Assembly (NCBI RefSeq): GCF_003641145.1
Contig: NZ_CP032744.1
Coordinates: 124,001-188,000, forward strand
Length of the DNA stretch: 64,000 nucleotides
Source of the DNA: Lactiplantibacillus paraplantarum
Lineage (GTDB): Bacteria > Bacillota > Bacilli > Lactobacillales > Lactobacillaceae
Direction: 5' to 3'
Within the stretch, counting starts at the first letter, position 1. Each line of letters opens with the position of its first letter. Below, in pieces: positions 24,119-33,754 of the stretch. Under the pieces are notes generated by a model. That model saw nothing but the letters and a program-made list of their open reading frames with translations. It had not been told where the DNA came from and searched no databases. The position numbers were made by a program, and so were the translations under genes.

Positions 24119-24483
24119 GTTTAGGAATTGTGGTTGTCTCACACGTTCCAGAAATTGCTGCCGGTGTCCAACGTCTATTAGCACAAGTTGCTAAGGATGT
24201 TTCGATAACGATTGCTGGGGGAACCGATGATCATCAAGTTGGTACCAGCATGGTTAAGATTACACAAGCATTTGAAGCCAATACGGCGGACGAATTATTA
24301 GCTTTTTATGATCTCGGTAGTGCCAAAATGAATTTAGAAATGGCCATTGAAATGAGTGACAAAACTGTTCATTTGTATGATACGGCTTTGGTTGAAAGCG
24401 CTTATACGGCAGCCTCGTTGTTGCAAGCGGATGTTTCACTTACGGATGTTGAAGCTCAATTAACGCCATTAAAAATAAAGTAG
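24115..24483 (+). CDS. dhaM: PTS phosphotransfer subunit DhaM (EIIA-Dha)
   Basis: 122 residues, a single mannose-type EIIA-like domain. The phosphorylation site is His10 in GIVVVSHVPE. The short length shows the Gram-positive form without fused HPr and EI domains, so it takes phosphate from the general HPr. It starts in an ATGA overlap with dhaL. Confidence 0.93.
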   Translation: MSLGIVVVSHVPEIAAGVQRLLAQVAKDVSITIAGGTDDHQVGTSMVKITQAFEANTADELLAFYDLGSAKMNLEMAIEMSDKTVHLYDTALVESAYTAASLLQADVSLTDVEAQLTPLKIK

Positions 24484-24497
24484 GACGGTGATTAAGC

Positions 24498-25205
24498 ATG
24501 CACGGCTTTTTAGGTGAGTTTTTAGGCACCATGGTTTTAATTGTGTTTGGTGTTGGTAGTGGTGCCGCCATGAATTTGAAAGGTAATTATGCACGGCATC
24601 AAAATTGGACGTTTATCTGTTTGGCGTGGGGACTAGCGGTCACATTTGGTGTGTATGTTGCTGGCCAATTTGGTTCAGATGGTCATTTGAATCCAGCGGT
24701 AACAGTTGGTTTCGCGCTATTTGGTTATTTACCAGTGACCAACGTTGTACCGTATTTATTGGGACAATTCTTTGGTGCTTTCGTCGGTGCCATTATCATT
24801 ATTATTCAGTATTATCCACACTTTCAAGCAGCCAAAACATCAGCAGATGGCAATCAAGTCGGTATTTTTGCGACTGGGCCGGCCATTAGTAATCCTGTAT
24901 TTAACTTTCTGAGTGAAACGATTGCGACCTTCTTCTTTATCTTTGTGTTGTTGAATTTAGGTAATTTTACTCAAGGATTAAAACCCTTGATGGTGGGGCT
25001 GCTCATTGTAGTTGTAGGACAAACTTTGGGTGGAACGACTGGTTTTGCGATCAATCCAGCACGAGATTGGGCCCCACGGTTAGCCTATACGATACTCCCA
25101 GTTCCCAATAAAGGTACTGCTAATTGGAGTTATGCTTGGGTGCCGATGTTTGGACCATTACTAGGCGGGATTTTAGCGGCCGGATTGGAAACGATAATTG
25201 GATAG
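24498..25205 (+). CDS. glpF: Glycerol/dihydroxyacetone facilitator, MIP family
   Basis: 235-residue channel with six membrane helices and two half-helices bearing NPA (65-67) and NPARD (186-190). The Asp after NPAR is typical of aquaglyceroporins rather than water-only aquaporins. As the last gene of the dha operon it should admit dihydroxyacetone or glycerol for DhaKLM. ATG 24498 follows GGACGGTGA by 6 bases. A terminator follows at 25211-25247. Confidence 0.93.
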   Translation: MHGFLGEFLGTMVLIVFGVGSGAAMNLKGNYARHQNWTFICLAWGLAVTFGVYVAGQFGSDGHLNPAVTVGFALFGYLPVTNVVPYLLGQFFGAFVGAIIIIIQYYPHFQAAKTSADGNQVGIFATGPAISNPVFNFLSETIATFFFIFVLLNLGNFTQGLKPLMVGLLIVVVGQTLGGTTGFAINPARDWAPRLAYTILPVPNKGTANWSYAWVPMFGPLLGGILAAGLETIIG

Positions 25206-25210
25206 TTTTT

Positions 25211-25247
25211 TAACAGCTGTGGTTATTTTATTAGCCACAGTTGTTTT
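25211..25247 (+). terminator. Terminator of the dhaKLM-glpF operon
   Basis: CAGCTGTGG/CCACAGTTG-type stem, then GTTTTG. Confidence 0.8.
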
Positions 25248-25283
25248 GTCATAGGGTATAATTAATAAAATAATGCAAATTTA

Positions 25284-25321
25284 TGCAATCGCTTGCAATG
25301 AAGATGAAAACGTTTTATATT
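25284..25321 (+). promoter_or_regulatory. Promoter of the lacI-lacI-GH13 operon with operators
   Basis: -35 TTGCAA (25293-25298), 17-bp spacer, -10 TATATT (25316-25321). TGCAATCGCTTGCA (25284-25297) is a LacI-type palindrome over the -35. ATGAAAACGTTTTAT (25304-25318) in the spacer is cre-like, with one end mismatched. Both MalR-type and CcpA control are plausible. Confidence 0.65.
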
Positions 25322-25357
25322 TAGTAGGATAGATTCAAATAGATCGGGGGGATCATG

Positions 25358-26377
25358 ATGGCAACTATCAAGGATGTTGCCCAGCGTGCGGGTGTTTCAC
25401 CTTCTACAGCATCACGTGCAATGCATGGTAGTAAGATTATTAGTAAACCAACACGTGATAAGGTCATTAAAGCGGCGCGAGAATTAAACTATGCGCCAGA
25501 CTTTAATGCGCAGAACCTAGCAACTAAGGCTAGCAATACAATCGGGGTGGTACTACCTGTGGATCATCACGAGATCTTTTCTAACCCATTTTTCTTAGAG
25601 ATGATCCGGGGTATCAATGAAGTATGCAGTAAAAATGGGTCAATGACGACATTAGCCACGGGTATTTCAAGTGACGAGCTGGTGCATAATATTGATGTCA
25701 TGATTGCACAGGGACATATTAGAACTTTCATTTTACTGTATTCTGAAAAGGATGATCCGGTAGTTGAACGGTTGAAACAATTTGACGTTCAATACGTTGT
25801 GATTGGTAAGCCTTATCAAGAAGTCAATAAAACATCGTATGTTGATAATGATAATATTCAAGCTGGTACGGATGCGGCCCAATATTTAATTGACCATGGT
25901 CATCGCCGGATTGGTTTTTTATATTCTGATTTGTCACGGATGGTTCAAAGTGACCGGATGCTTGGTTATCAACGTGTGATGATGCAAAATCACTTACCAA
26001 ATATTATGCTGGAAGAACGGTTTGAAACTCATGCAGCGGGTGTAAAAACACTACATAAGTTTTTTGAGCAGTATCCCGATGTTACTGGATTCGTGGCCGT
26101 CGACGATATGCTGGCACTGAAACTGCAACAGGTTCTTCATAATGATCCGGACTGGAAAGTAAAACAATTCTCACTAATTGGTTTTAATAATTCGATTTTT
26201 TCTGATTTGGCGCATCCCATGTTGACATCGATTGCAGTCTTTCCACAACGTTTGGGTGAAGAAGCTGCCAAGATTGCGATGGCTGATCATCCAGCTGATG
26301 AGCTATCGACAGCTGTGATTGTGCCGCATCAAATTGTTAAACGTCACTCAGTTCACCAAATTAAATCTTTACAGTAG
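25358..26377 (+). CDS. malR: LacI family regulator, probably MalR (maltose)
   Basis: 339 residues. The HTH is ATIKDVAQRAGVSPSTASRA (2-21), followed by the hinge helix (NAQNLATK) and a periplasmic-binding-protein-like domain. It heads an operon with a second LacI gene and a GH13 alpha-glucosidase, upstream of malEFGA, so maltose or maltodextrin is the likely inducer. ATG 25358 is preferred over ATG 25355 because of the spacing to GGGGGGAT. Which of the two LacI proteins is the true MalR cannot be decided from sequence alone. Confidence 0.82.
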   Translation: MATIKDVAQRAGVSPSTASRAMHGSKIISKPTRDKVIKAARELNYAPDFNAQNLATKASNTIGVVLPVDHHEIFSNPFFLEMIRGINEVCSKNGSMTTLATGISSDELVHNIDVMIAQGHIRTFILLYSEKDDPVVERLKQFDVQYVVIGKPYQEVNKTSYVDNDNIQAGTDAAQYLIDHGHRRIGFLYSDLSRMVQSDRMLGYQRVMMQNHLPNIMLEERFETHAAGVKTLHKFFEQYPDVTGFVAVDDMLALKLQQVLHNDPDWKVKQFSLIGFNNSIFSDLAHPMLTSIAVFPQRLGEEAAKIAMADHPADELSTAVIVPHQIVKRHSVHQIKSLQ

Positions 26378-26414
26378 TCAGTATATTACTGCTTAATAGG
26401 GGGCACTTTTGAGT

Positions 26415-27377
26415 ATGGTAACGCTAAACGATGTCGCAAAAAAAGCCAATGTGTCAAAAATGACTGTTTCACGGGTCATTAATCATCCAGAGCAGGTGCG
26501 CCCTGAGTTACGAGAGATGATTTTAAACGTCATGACACAATTGAATTATCATCCTAATGCGGCGGCGCGGGCGCTAGTAGGACGCCGAACCCGGGTTGTC
26601 AAACTAACGATTTTTGAAGATATGGACACTACGGAACCTTATTACATGATGCTACTTGCAGGCATTGCGAATGAATTAAATCAGCATCAATACGCCTTAC
26701 AAATTGCCACTCGAAATAGCTATGAGGTTGGTGAATGTGATGGGTACATTTTAACTGGCATTCGTCAGACTGACTATGCGTGGGTTGAGCGCTTAAATCA
26801 GCCGGTGGTCTTTGTTGGTAGTAATCGTCAGGGCTACGACTATGTCGATACGAATAATTATCAGGCGATTCATGAAAGTACGCACTATGCAGCAGAATTG
26901 GGATATACGCACCTGGTTTTTATTGGAATTGCAGTTGCGGAGCCCTTTGAGTTGGATCGTGAGCGGGGTTTTCGAGAATATGTTACGGCGCACCATATTA
27001 GTGCTCAAATTATTCGTTTAGCCAATCATTCGCACGTTGCAACGGCATACGTGAAGGCTCATTGGTCTGGGTTTCCACGGAATACGGCGTTTATTTGCGC
27101 GAGTGATCGGCTGGCAATTGGTGTTGAGACAGCAATTATCAATCAAGGCCGTCAAGTTCCTACAGAATATGGCGTTATTGGTTTTGATGGGGTGTTATTA
27201 AATCAGATTGCGGCCAAACGTTTGACGACTATGAAGCAACCGCTTGAAGCGATGGGGCGTGCTGCTGCACGGTTATTGTTAGCCAACATCACTAATTCTA
27301 GTAGTCTTTTAAAACCACATGATCAAGCAAAAATAATCATTAATTCACGGTTGTCGGTTGCCGAATCGACCCGTTAA
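26415..27377 (+). CDS. Second LacI family regulator
   Basis: 320 residues. HTH VTLNDVAKKANVSKMTVSRV (2-21), linker NAAARALVGRRT, then the sugar-binding domain. It lies 37 bp after malR and 15 bp before the GH13 gene in the same operon. It is shorter and diverged from malR, so it probably senses another glucoside or acts on a subset of operators. ATG 26415 is used; a TTG at 26409 is also in frame and closer to GGGGG. Confidence 0.85.
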   Translation: MVTLNDVAKKANVSKMTVSRVINHPEQVRPELREMILNVMTQLNYHPNAAARALVGRRTRVVKLTIFEDMDTTEPYYMMLLAGIANELNQHQYALQIATRNSYEVGECDGYILTGIRQTDYAWVERLNQPVVFVGSNRQGYDYVDTNNYQAIHESTHYAAELGYTHLVFIGIAVAEPFELDRERGFREYVTAHHISAQIIRLANHSHVATAYVKAHWSGFPRNTAFICASDRLAIGVETAIINQGRQVPTEYGVIGFDGVLLNQIAAKRLTTMKQPLEAMGRAAARLLLANITNSSSLLKPHDQAKIIINSRLSVAESTR

Positions 27378-27392
27378 GAGGAGTTTAAACAG

Positions 27393-29066
27393 ATGAGCAA
27401 GCATTGGTATGATCAGCAAACAATTTATCAAATTTATCCTAAAAGCTTTAATGATAGTAATCATGATGGTATCGGGGATATTCCGGGTATTACGGCAAAG
27501 GTCCCTTATTTGAAACAACTAGGTATTACAACGTTATGGCTAAATCCGATTTATCGGTCCCCCCAGGTTGATAATGGGTACGATGTTTCTGATTATTATC
27601 AGGTTGATCCTAGTCTAGGAACCATGGCAGATGTTGAAGCGCTGATTGAGACGGTTCATGAGCATGGCATGTATCTTATTTTTGATTTTGTGTTAAACCA
27701 TACCTCAGACCAGCATCCGTGGTTTAAGCAAGCAGTAGCCGATCCGCAGAGCAAGTATCGAGACTACTATTTATGGCAAGATCCCGCAGCTGATGGTGGG
27801 CGACCCAATAATTGGGGGTCGTTTTTTGGTGGTAGCGTCTGGACGAAAGATCCAGCGGGTGGGCCACAATACTATTTTCATTTGTTTGATAAACGTATGC
27901 CGGACCTTAATTGGAAAAATCCAGCGGTTCAACAAGCGATGCGTGATGTCGCTGAGTTTTGGGTTGAAAAAGGGATTGACGGTCTTCGTTTGGATGCCTT
28001 TATTCATCTTGCTAAGGCCGATTTTCGCCAAACCTATCCAAGCAAGGGTGGTGAGGCGACCCCGATTATTAGCGATATGTTTTATGCGCATTTGCCAAAA
28101 GTTCATCAGTACTTGCATGATTTTGTGGCTGCCATTAAGGCCAAACATCCCGAGACTTATGTGGTTGGCGAAGCATCATCCGCGGATCCACATTTGATGG
28201 TTGATTATACGAAGCCAGGAACGGATGAGTGTGATCAGGTGATTACGTTCAGGACTTTTGCGGATGATAATACTCAGGATGACCCAAGCTTTTCTGATAT
28301 GTTTCAGCCCCGGCCGATGGATGTGACGGTTTATAAGCAAAACACGGTCGGTATTCAAGCGGCACTAGCAGACACCAGCCTCCCCACGCTTTATTGGAAT
28401 AATCATGATATGGCGCGGGTAGCGACTCGTTATGGCGATCCTGACTATCCACAAGAAAGCGCTAAAGCACTGGCGACAGCCTTGTATTTGCAACGTGGAA
28501 TTCCAATTATTTATTATGGTGAAGAACTAGGATTAACGAATATTCGTTACCAAAATGTTGATGATTTTGAAGATCAGACGGTACCGACCTTTGTTACCAG
28601 CGCAAAAGCTGCTGGCAAATCGATGGCTGAAATCATGATGATGTTGAATCGGACACATAAAATGGCAGGACGGGGACCAATGCAGTGGGATAATACGGCT
28701 TATCATGGTTTTTCTGATCACTTACCATGGAAGCATGGTGAGACCGATGGCATGAACGCTCAAGCAGAAATAGCTGATCCCGATAGCATCTATCACTATT
28801 ATCAGCAACTATTAAGGTTAAAACAGCGTGGACTCTTCACTAACGGACAGTTTATTATGTTGGGAAGTACTGAACAGTTGTTTACTTACCTCATTGATGA
28901 TGGTAACGAGCGGGCTGCGGTTGTCTGCAATTTAAGCGCACAGACACAAACTTATCCGTTACCATTTGTAGGTGGTGAAGTGTTGCTCACACAGGGACGT
29001 GCAATGTGTGAGCAGCGACTAGTTACTTTGCCAGCTTGGGGCAGTATAGTGGTTAAATCGGCATAA
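27393..29066 (+). CDS. malL: GH13 alpha-glucosidase, likely alpha-1,4 acting
   Basis: 557 residues, cytosolic (no signal peptide), GH13 oligo-1,6-glucosidase/alpha-glucosidase group. Region I DFVLNHTS (98-105); nucleophile Asp201 in GLRLDAF; acid/base Glu260 in VVGEAS; transition-state Asp339 in NNHD. The residue after the nucleophile is Ala, which in this group correlates with alpha-1,4 (maltose-type) activity, whereas the two other copies in this window have Val. It would hydrolyse maltose and short maltodextrins imported by the ABC system encoded next. The RBS AGAGGAG precedes ATG 27393. Last gene of the lacI-lacI-GH13 operon. Exact substrate preference is inference. Confidence 0.9.
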   Translation: MSKHWYDQQTIYQIYPKSFNDSNHDGIGDIPGITAKVPYLKQLGITTLWLNPIYRSPQVDNGYDVSDYYQVDPSLGTMADVEALIETVHEHGMYLIFDFVLNHTSDQHPWFKQAVADPQSKYRDYYLWQDPAADGGRPNNWGSFFGGSVWTKDPAGGPQYYFHLFDKRMPDLNWKNPAVQQAMRDVAEFWVEKGIDGLRLDAFIHLAKADFRQTYPSKGGEATPIISDMFYAHLPKVHQYLHDFVAAIKAKHPETYVVGEASSADPHLMVDYTKPGTDECDQVITFRTFADDNTQDDPSFSDMFQPRPMDVTVYKQNTVGIQAALADTSLPTLYWNNHDMARVATRYGDPDYPQESAKALATALYLQRGIPIIYYGEELGLTNIRYQNVDDFEDQTVPTFVTSAKAAGKSMAEIMMMLNRTHKMAGRGPMQWDNTAYHGFSDHLPWKHGETDGMNAQAEIADPDSIYHYYQQLLRLKQRGLFTNGQFIMLGSTEQLFTYLIDDGNERAAVVCNLSAQTQTYPLPFVGGEVLLTQGRAMCEQRLVTLPAWGSIVVKSA

Positions 29067-29175
29067 TCAATGCTAGTGCAAATTTATCCTAAAATTGGTA
29101 TGCATAAAAAATGTGATGTAATTTAATTAACTTATCAATCTTTATATTAATTGGTATAAAGGCCGATATACGAAT

Positions 29176-29213
29176 AAATCCTAACGTTTGAAAACGTTAG
29201 GATTTATTTTTAG
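29176..29213 (+). terminator. Terminator of the lacI-lacI-GH13 operon
   Basis: AAATCCTAACGTTT/AAACGTTAGGATTT stem (one-base overlap in the loop) followed by ATTTTTA. Confidence 0.85.
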
Positions 29214-29222
29214 CATTATTCT

Positions 29223-29276
29223 GTTAACGTTAACATTACGAAAACGCTTGCGAAAGCGTTTGCATAGTTGCATAAT
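29223..29276 (+). promoter_or_regulatory. malE promoter with stacked LacI/cre-type operators
   Basis: -35 TTGCGA (29248-29253), 17-bp spacer, -10 CATAAT (29271-29276). GTTAACGTTAAC (29223-29234) is a perfect palindrome. CGAAAACGCTTGCG (29239-29252) and GCGAAAGCGTTTGC (29250-29263) are overlapping cre/MalR-like sites across the -35. This is dense control by MalR-type repressors and CcpA. Confidence 0.75.
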
Positions 29277-29321
29277 AAATTATGGTAAATGAATTAAGAT
29301 ACTTCGCAAGGAGGAAGCACT

Positions 29322-30575
29322 ATGAGTACTTGGAAAAAGTTGGGGATGGGTGTCCTAGCCACTGGTTTAGCACTCACGCTCGTAGGTTGTGGTAATAGTA
29401 AATCTTCATCTAGTAGTTCAAAGATGGATAAGACGTTAAAGGTTTCGGCGGATCCTTCATATAAGTCGTATATGAAGTCGGTGATTCCAAAGTTTGAAAA
29501 GAAGTACAACGTCAAAGTTAAGGTTTCATACAAGGCAATGCTTGATGAAGACGATGCTTTGAAGTTAGATGGCCCTTCAGGCAAAGGTCCTGATGTCTTA
29601 ATGGCACCATACGACCGGGTGGGTCAAATGGCCTCACAGGGACAATTATCAACGGTTAAGTTGACAAGTGGTCGTTACAACGCAACGGGGAAGAAATCTG
29701 TTACTTACAAGAACAAGATTTATGCTGCACCTGTAACGATTGAATCTGATGTTTTGTACTACAACAAGAAGTTGATTAAGACTGCACCTAAGAACTTCAA
29801 AGAACTCGAAAAGTTAGCTTCTGACAAGAAGTATGCTTATGCTAATGACAAGACGAAGTCAGTTGCTTTCTTGACACAATGGACTAACTTCTACAACTCC
29901 TTTGGGGTTATCAAAGGCTATGGTGGTTATGTCTTTGCTGATGATAACACAAATGCTAAGAAGATGGGCTTGAATAATTCCGGTGCCGTCGAAGGTTTAA
30001 CTTACATGACCAAGTGGTTTACGAAGTACTGGCCAAGTGGGATGCAAAATGTAACGTCAAACGAAAACTTTGTAACGTCACAATTTACGTCTAACAAGAC
30101 GGCTGCTGTTATCGATGGTCCTTGGATGGCGGCTACTTATAAAAAATCTAACATCGATTATGGTGTTGCTGTCTTACCTAAGTTAAACAACGGTAAGGAT
30201 TATCAAGCATTTGCCGGTGGTAAAGCTTGGGCAATCTCAAACTACTCTAAGCACAAGACGGCTGCACAAGCTTGGTTAGACTTCATCTCAAACAAGACTA
30301 ACCAAAACAAGTTGTACAAGTCTGCTAGCGAAATCCCAGCAAATACGGCTGCTCGTAAGGAAGCTGTAAGTACTGGTGATGACATGGCTACGGCCGTTTC
30401 AAAGCAATACGATAAGGATGTTCCTTTGATTAACTTACCACAGATGTCAGAAGTTTGGACACCAGCACAAACAATGGTTACCAACGCTGCTAGTGGCAAG
30501 ATGACACCAAAGCAAGCTGCTAATAAAGCACAAAAGACGATCTTAACTAATATCTCACAAAAGTATGATAAGTAA
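29322..30575 (+). CDS. malE: Maltodextrin ABC transporter substrate-binding lipoprotein
   Basis: 417 residues. The lipobox LTLVGC (Cys23) shows a lipoprotein tethered outside the membrane. After a Ser-rich linker (SSSSSS) come residues of a MalE-type two-lobed binding protein (GKGPDVLMAPYDRVGQMA, then AVIDGPWMAATY and GGKAWAISNYS). Frequent AAG, AAC and TTC codons suggest high expression. The RBS AAGGAGG precedes ATG 29322. It is followed by a terminator-like hairpin before malF, so binding protein should be made in excess over the permeases. It binds maltose/maltodextrin by context. Confidence 0.92.
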   Translation: MSTWKKLGMGVLATGLALTLVGCGNSKSSSSSSKMDKTLKVSADPSYKSYMKSVIPKFEKKYNVKVKVSYKAMLDEDDALKLDGPSGKGPDVLMAPYDRVGQMASQGQLSTVKLTSGRYNATGKKSVTYKNKIYAAPVTIESDVLYYNKKLIKTAPKNFKELEKLASDKKYAYANDKTKSVAFLTQWTNFYNSFGVIKGYGGYVFADDNTNAKKMGLNNSGAVEGLTYMTKWFTKYWPSGMQNVTSNENFVTSQFTSNKTAAVIDGPWMAATYKKSNIDYGVAVLPKLNNGKDYQAFAGGKAWAISNYSKHKTAAQAWLDFISNKTNQNKLYKSASEIPANTAARKEAVSTGDDMATAVSKQYDKDVPLINLPQMSEVWTPAQTMVTNAASGKMTPKQAANKAQKTILTNISQKYDK

Positions 30576-30595
30576 TTAAAATTGTAATTTAAGGG

Positions 30596-30632
30596 GGCTG
30601 AAACAAAATTCGTTTTGTCTCAGCCTTTTTAA
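30596..30632 (+). terminator. Internal (partial) terminator between malE and malF
   Basis: GGCTGAAACAAAA/TTTTGTCTCAGCC stem followed by T5. No new promoter is obvious before malF, so partial readthrough is likely. Confidence 0.75.
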
Positions 30633-30684
30633 AAGAAAAAATGGACTAAATTCAGAATTTATTTAGGAAAGGGGTGCGGGCGAC

Positions 30685-31974
30685 ATGCAAGAAAAAGATG
30701 CAAAAAAAGCGCAACGCCTGTCAATTATTCCCGGGCTAGGTCAGCTGTATAATGGTCAGACCATTAAAGGTGTCGGCTTCATCGTTATTCTATTAGCGTT
30801 TGTTGCTGAATTCATTTTTGGTGGTTTCAGTGCATTTGCTAACTTAGTCACATTGGGTTCTGTCTCAATGGAAGACAACTCTTTGTTCATGATGATTTAT
30901 GGGACATTGCAGATTCTATTGACGATCGTTTTCATCGTGTTTTATATTGCGAACCTTTACGATGCTAAACACGTTGCACAATTAATTAATAATGGTAAAA
31001 AGGTTTCCCATACGTTTAAAGAATTGGGAGCTAGTCTAGTGGATGGTGGTTTTGCTTATTTATTAACCACACCGGCCTATATCTTAATGATTTTTACGAT
31101 TGTATTCCCGGTACTAGTTACATTACTGATGGCCTTTACCAACTATGATTTTGCCCATATTCCACCGGCTATGTTACTGGACTGGATTGGGTTCAAGAAC
31201 TTTACGTCAATGTTCTTCCTGAGTAGTTATCGGGCAACCTTTAACGCTGTCTTTGGTTGGACCGTTATTTGGACGGTATGTGCGACCACGTTACAGATTA
31301 TTATTGGGATTGCCACAGCCGTGATTGCCAACCAAAACTTTATCAAAGGTAAACGTTTCTTTGGGGTGATTTTCCTACTCCCTTGGGCAATTCCAGCGTT
31401 TGTTTCCATTATGAGCTTTTCAAATATTTTTAACGATTCTGCTGGTGCGATTAACGTGCAAGTGATCGGTCTATGGAATACTTTAGTCCCATTTGCCCAC
31501 ATTGCGCCAATCCACTGGATGACAGATACGTTCTGGACCAAAGTTGCTATTATTATGATTCAAGGCTGGTTAGGGTTCCCATATATCTACGTTATGATTA
31601 CTGGGATTCTACAAGCCATTCCAGAAGATTTATACGAAGCTGCCACGCTAGATGGTGCGACAGTGATGCAAAAGTTCAACAAGATTACGTTGCCAACGAT
31701 TTTTGCTATCGCAGCGCCAATCTTTGTGACGCAGTATACGTTTAACTTCAATAACTTCTCGATGATCTATCTGTTTAACCAAGGTGGCCCTGGTGATGTC
31801 GGTGCTAACGCCGGTGGGACGGATATCCTGATCTCATGGATCTACAAGTTAACAACGGGGACGTCACCACAGTATTCATTGGCCGCGGCCGTTACGTTGA
31901 TTATTTCCGTCTTAGTTATTGGGATCTCATTGATTGTCTTCAAGAAGACCCACGCGTTTGAAATGGGGGACTAG
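30685..31974 (+). CDS. malF: Maltodextrin ABC transporter permease MalF
   Basis: 429 residues with about 8 membrane helices. The extra N-terminal part contains a Gly-rich GLGQLYNGQ segment and two early helices typical of Gram-positive MalF. The cytoplasmic EAA loop for ATPase docking is [20 protein letters not shown] in the second half. It forms the channel with MalG. The RBS GGAAAGGGG precedes ATG 30685. The MalG start is 4 bp after its stop. Confidence 0.92.
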   Translation: MQEKDAKKAQRLSIIPGLGQLYNGQTIKGVGFIVILLAFVAEFIFGGFSAFANLVTLGSVSMEDNSLFMMIYGTLQILLTIVFIVFYIANLYDAKHVAQLINNGKKVSHTFKELGASLVDGGFAYLLTTPAYILMIFTIVFPVLVTLLMAFTNYDFAHIPPAMLLDWIGFKNFTSMFFLSSYRATFNAVFGWTVIWTVCATTLQIIIGIATAVIANQNFIKGKRFFGVIFLLPWAIPAFVSIMSFSNIFNDSAGAINVQVIGLWNTLVPFAHIAPIHWMTDTFWTKVAIIMIQGWLGFPYIYVMITGILQAIPEDLYEAATLDGATVMQKFNKITLPTIFAIAAPIFVTQYTFNFNNFSMIYLFNQGGPGDVGANAGGTDILISWIYKLTTGTSPQYSLAAAVTLIISVLVIGISLIVFKKTHAFEMGD

Positions 31975-31978
31975 TGTT

Positions 31979-32863
31979 ATGGATAATGCACAAGCAGTGG
32001 CACCTAAGAATGCCAATTCAAAGCAAAATAGCGCGCGTCGGCACCGTTTCTGGAAAGAATTCTTTACGTATCTGTATATGGTCATTCTCGGCATTATTAT
32101 TATTTATCCCGTTTTGATCACATTCATCACGGCGTTTAAGGATGCTAACGTGCAAGCCTTCGTCCTTGATTTTGGTGGCAAGTGGACGTTGGTTAACTTT
32201 AAGAATTTATTTACGCAAACTCTTTATGGTAGCTGGTATCTGAATACCATGATTATTTCCGTTTCATGTATGGTGATTCAAGTGATTGTTGTCACGCTAG
32301 CCGGTTATGTCTATAGTCGTTACCGCTTTGCAGGGAAGAAATTCAGTCTGACGTTTTTCATTGTCATTCAAATGGTTCCAACCATGGCTGCTTTGACTGC
32401 TTACTATGTCTTAGCTAACATGTTGAATGCTTTGGACCATTACTGGTTCTTGACGGCAATTTACATTGGTGGTGGGATTCCACAAAACACTTGGCTGATG
32501 AAAGGATACTTTGATAACGTTCCATATGATTTGGATGAATCAGCTAAGTTAGATGGTGCTGGTAACTTTAAGATTTTCTGGTCAATTGTGTTACCACTAG
32601 TTAAACCAATGATTGCGGTTCAAGCATTGTGGGCCTTCATGTCACCGGTTCAAGATTACCTGATGGCGAAGTTCTTATTGACGTCTGAATCACATTACAC
32701 GGTTGCCGTGGGACTACAAACATTTATTAATAACGCGCAAAATCAACAAGTGGTGCTCTTCTCAGCTGGGGCGATTTTAGTGGCGTTACCAATTGCAGCC
32801 TTGTTCTTCTATCTCCAACGGTTCTTCGTTTCAGGATTACTTGCTGGTGGGAGCAAGGGCTAA
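31979..32863 (+). CDS. malG: Maltodextrin ABC transporter permease MalG
   Basis: 294 residues with six membrane helices. The EAA loop is [21 protein letters not shown]. It pairs with MalF. ATG 31979 has AAATGGGGGAC upstream; the longer in-frame ORF from 31934 overlaps malF by 41 bp and has no RBS. Confidence 0.92.
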   Translation: MDNAQAVAPKNANSKQNSARRHRFWKEFFTYLYMVILGIIIIYPVLITFITAFKDANVQAFVLDFGGKWTLVNFKNLFTQTLYGSWYLNTMIISVSCMVIQVIVVTLAGYVYSRYRFAGKKFSLTFFIVIQMVPTMAALTAYYVLANMLNALDHYWFLTAIYIGGGIPQNTWLMKGYFDNVPYDLDESAKLDGAGNFKIFWSIVLPLVKPMIAVQALWAFMSPVQDYLMAKFLLTSESHYTVAVGLQTFINNAQNQQVVLFSAGAILVALPIAALFFYLQRFFVSGLLAGGSKG

Positions 32864-32890
32864 AACAAATTTTAGTAGGGGTGAAATTAG

Positions 32891-33721
32891 ATGCAGCGTA
32901 CGAAAAACAAAACAACCGCCTTTCCGGTCCGGTTTTTTGGTAGCCTCTTCTCACCTCGAAGAATGTTTGCCAACCGAGACCAGTTCAACTGGTTGCAAAT
33001 TATCGTGATATTTATCTTTTTGACGGCGGTCATGGTGATGCCAATTCCGTTTTATTATAATCATCAAACGAATTTTAACTTATCACCATTCTTACCACAT
33101 ATTGATAAGATGATGGCTAGCAATCAGATGCAAACGGCTATGAAAGCCGCGAATTATCATGATCAGCAGTTCAAGGATGTTAAACATCAAGTCATTATTA
33201 AAACCAAAGAGAATGTCGCTGGTTTTGACCTCACAGCTGAAGATATGGCAGGACGGCAAAACGTCATTAACTTGCATACAAGTACGTTTCAGGTGAAATC
33301 AGTCGGTAGTGAATTTAAGGCAAAATACGTTCCAGGACATGATTTGAAGACGGATGCCCACGCTTTTCTTGTTAACTCCTGGTACCAGAGTAATAAAGTG
33401 ATGATCGGGTTATTTATGCTCATGGCACTTGGATTGATTATTGTTGGGGTCAACCTAATTCTTGTGAATGGCGCGGCCTTCTTCTTATTCTTGTCACGGC
33501 ATAATAAGATTACACATATCCGTAATTTCCGCGAAGGGGTTAACTTAACATTAATGATGATGGGCATTGGTAGTCTGTTGGCGATGGTGATTGGCTTAAT
33601 TCACTTTGATGTCACCATTGAGCTGACGGTGCAGTCATTAAGCTTGGCATTCGTTGTGTTATGGGTATATCTGAAAACAAAATTCAAGGATCCAGAAGTT
33701 GATCAAACCATGTTGCTCTAG
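32891..33721 (+). CDS. malA: MalA, DUF1189 membrane protein of maltodextrin operons
   Basis: 276 residues. One helix lies near residues 36-56, followed by an extracytoplasmic region (~57-165) and four C-terminal helices. This plan matches DUF1189/MalA proteins found in maltose operons of streptococci and lactobacilli. The molecular function is not established. The RBS TAGGGGTGA precedes ATG 32891; it lies 27 bp after malG in the operon. Confidence 0.82.
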   Translation: MQRTKNKTTAFPVRFFGSLFSPRRMFANRDQFNWLQIIVIFIFLTAVMVMPIPFYYNHQTNFNLSPFLPHIDKMMASNQMQTAMKAANYHDQQFKDVKHQVIIKTKENVAGFDLTAEDMAGRQNVINLHTSTFQVKSVGSEFKAKYVPGHDLKTDAHAFLVNSWYQSNKVMIGLFMLMALGLIIVGVNLILVNGAAFFLFLSRHNKITHIRNFREGVNLTLMMMGIGSLLAMVIGLIHFDVTIELTVQSLSLAFVVLWVYLKTKFKDPEVDQTMLL

Positions 33722-33754
33722 ATCAATTAGTAAGCATAGAAATGAGGAAGATTA

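Noticed and set aside
24605..24889. 94-codon ORF inside glpF
   Set aside because: Frame shadow rich in Ser, Trp and His without any recognisable pattern.
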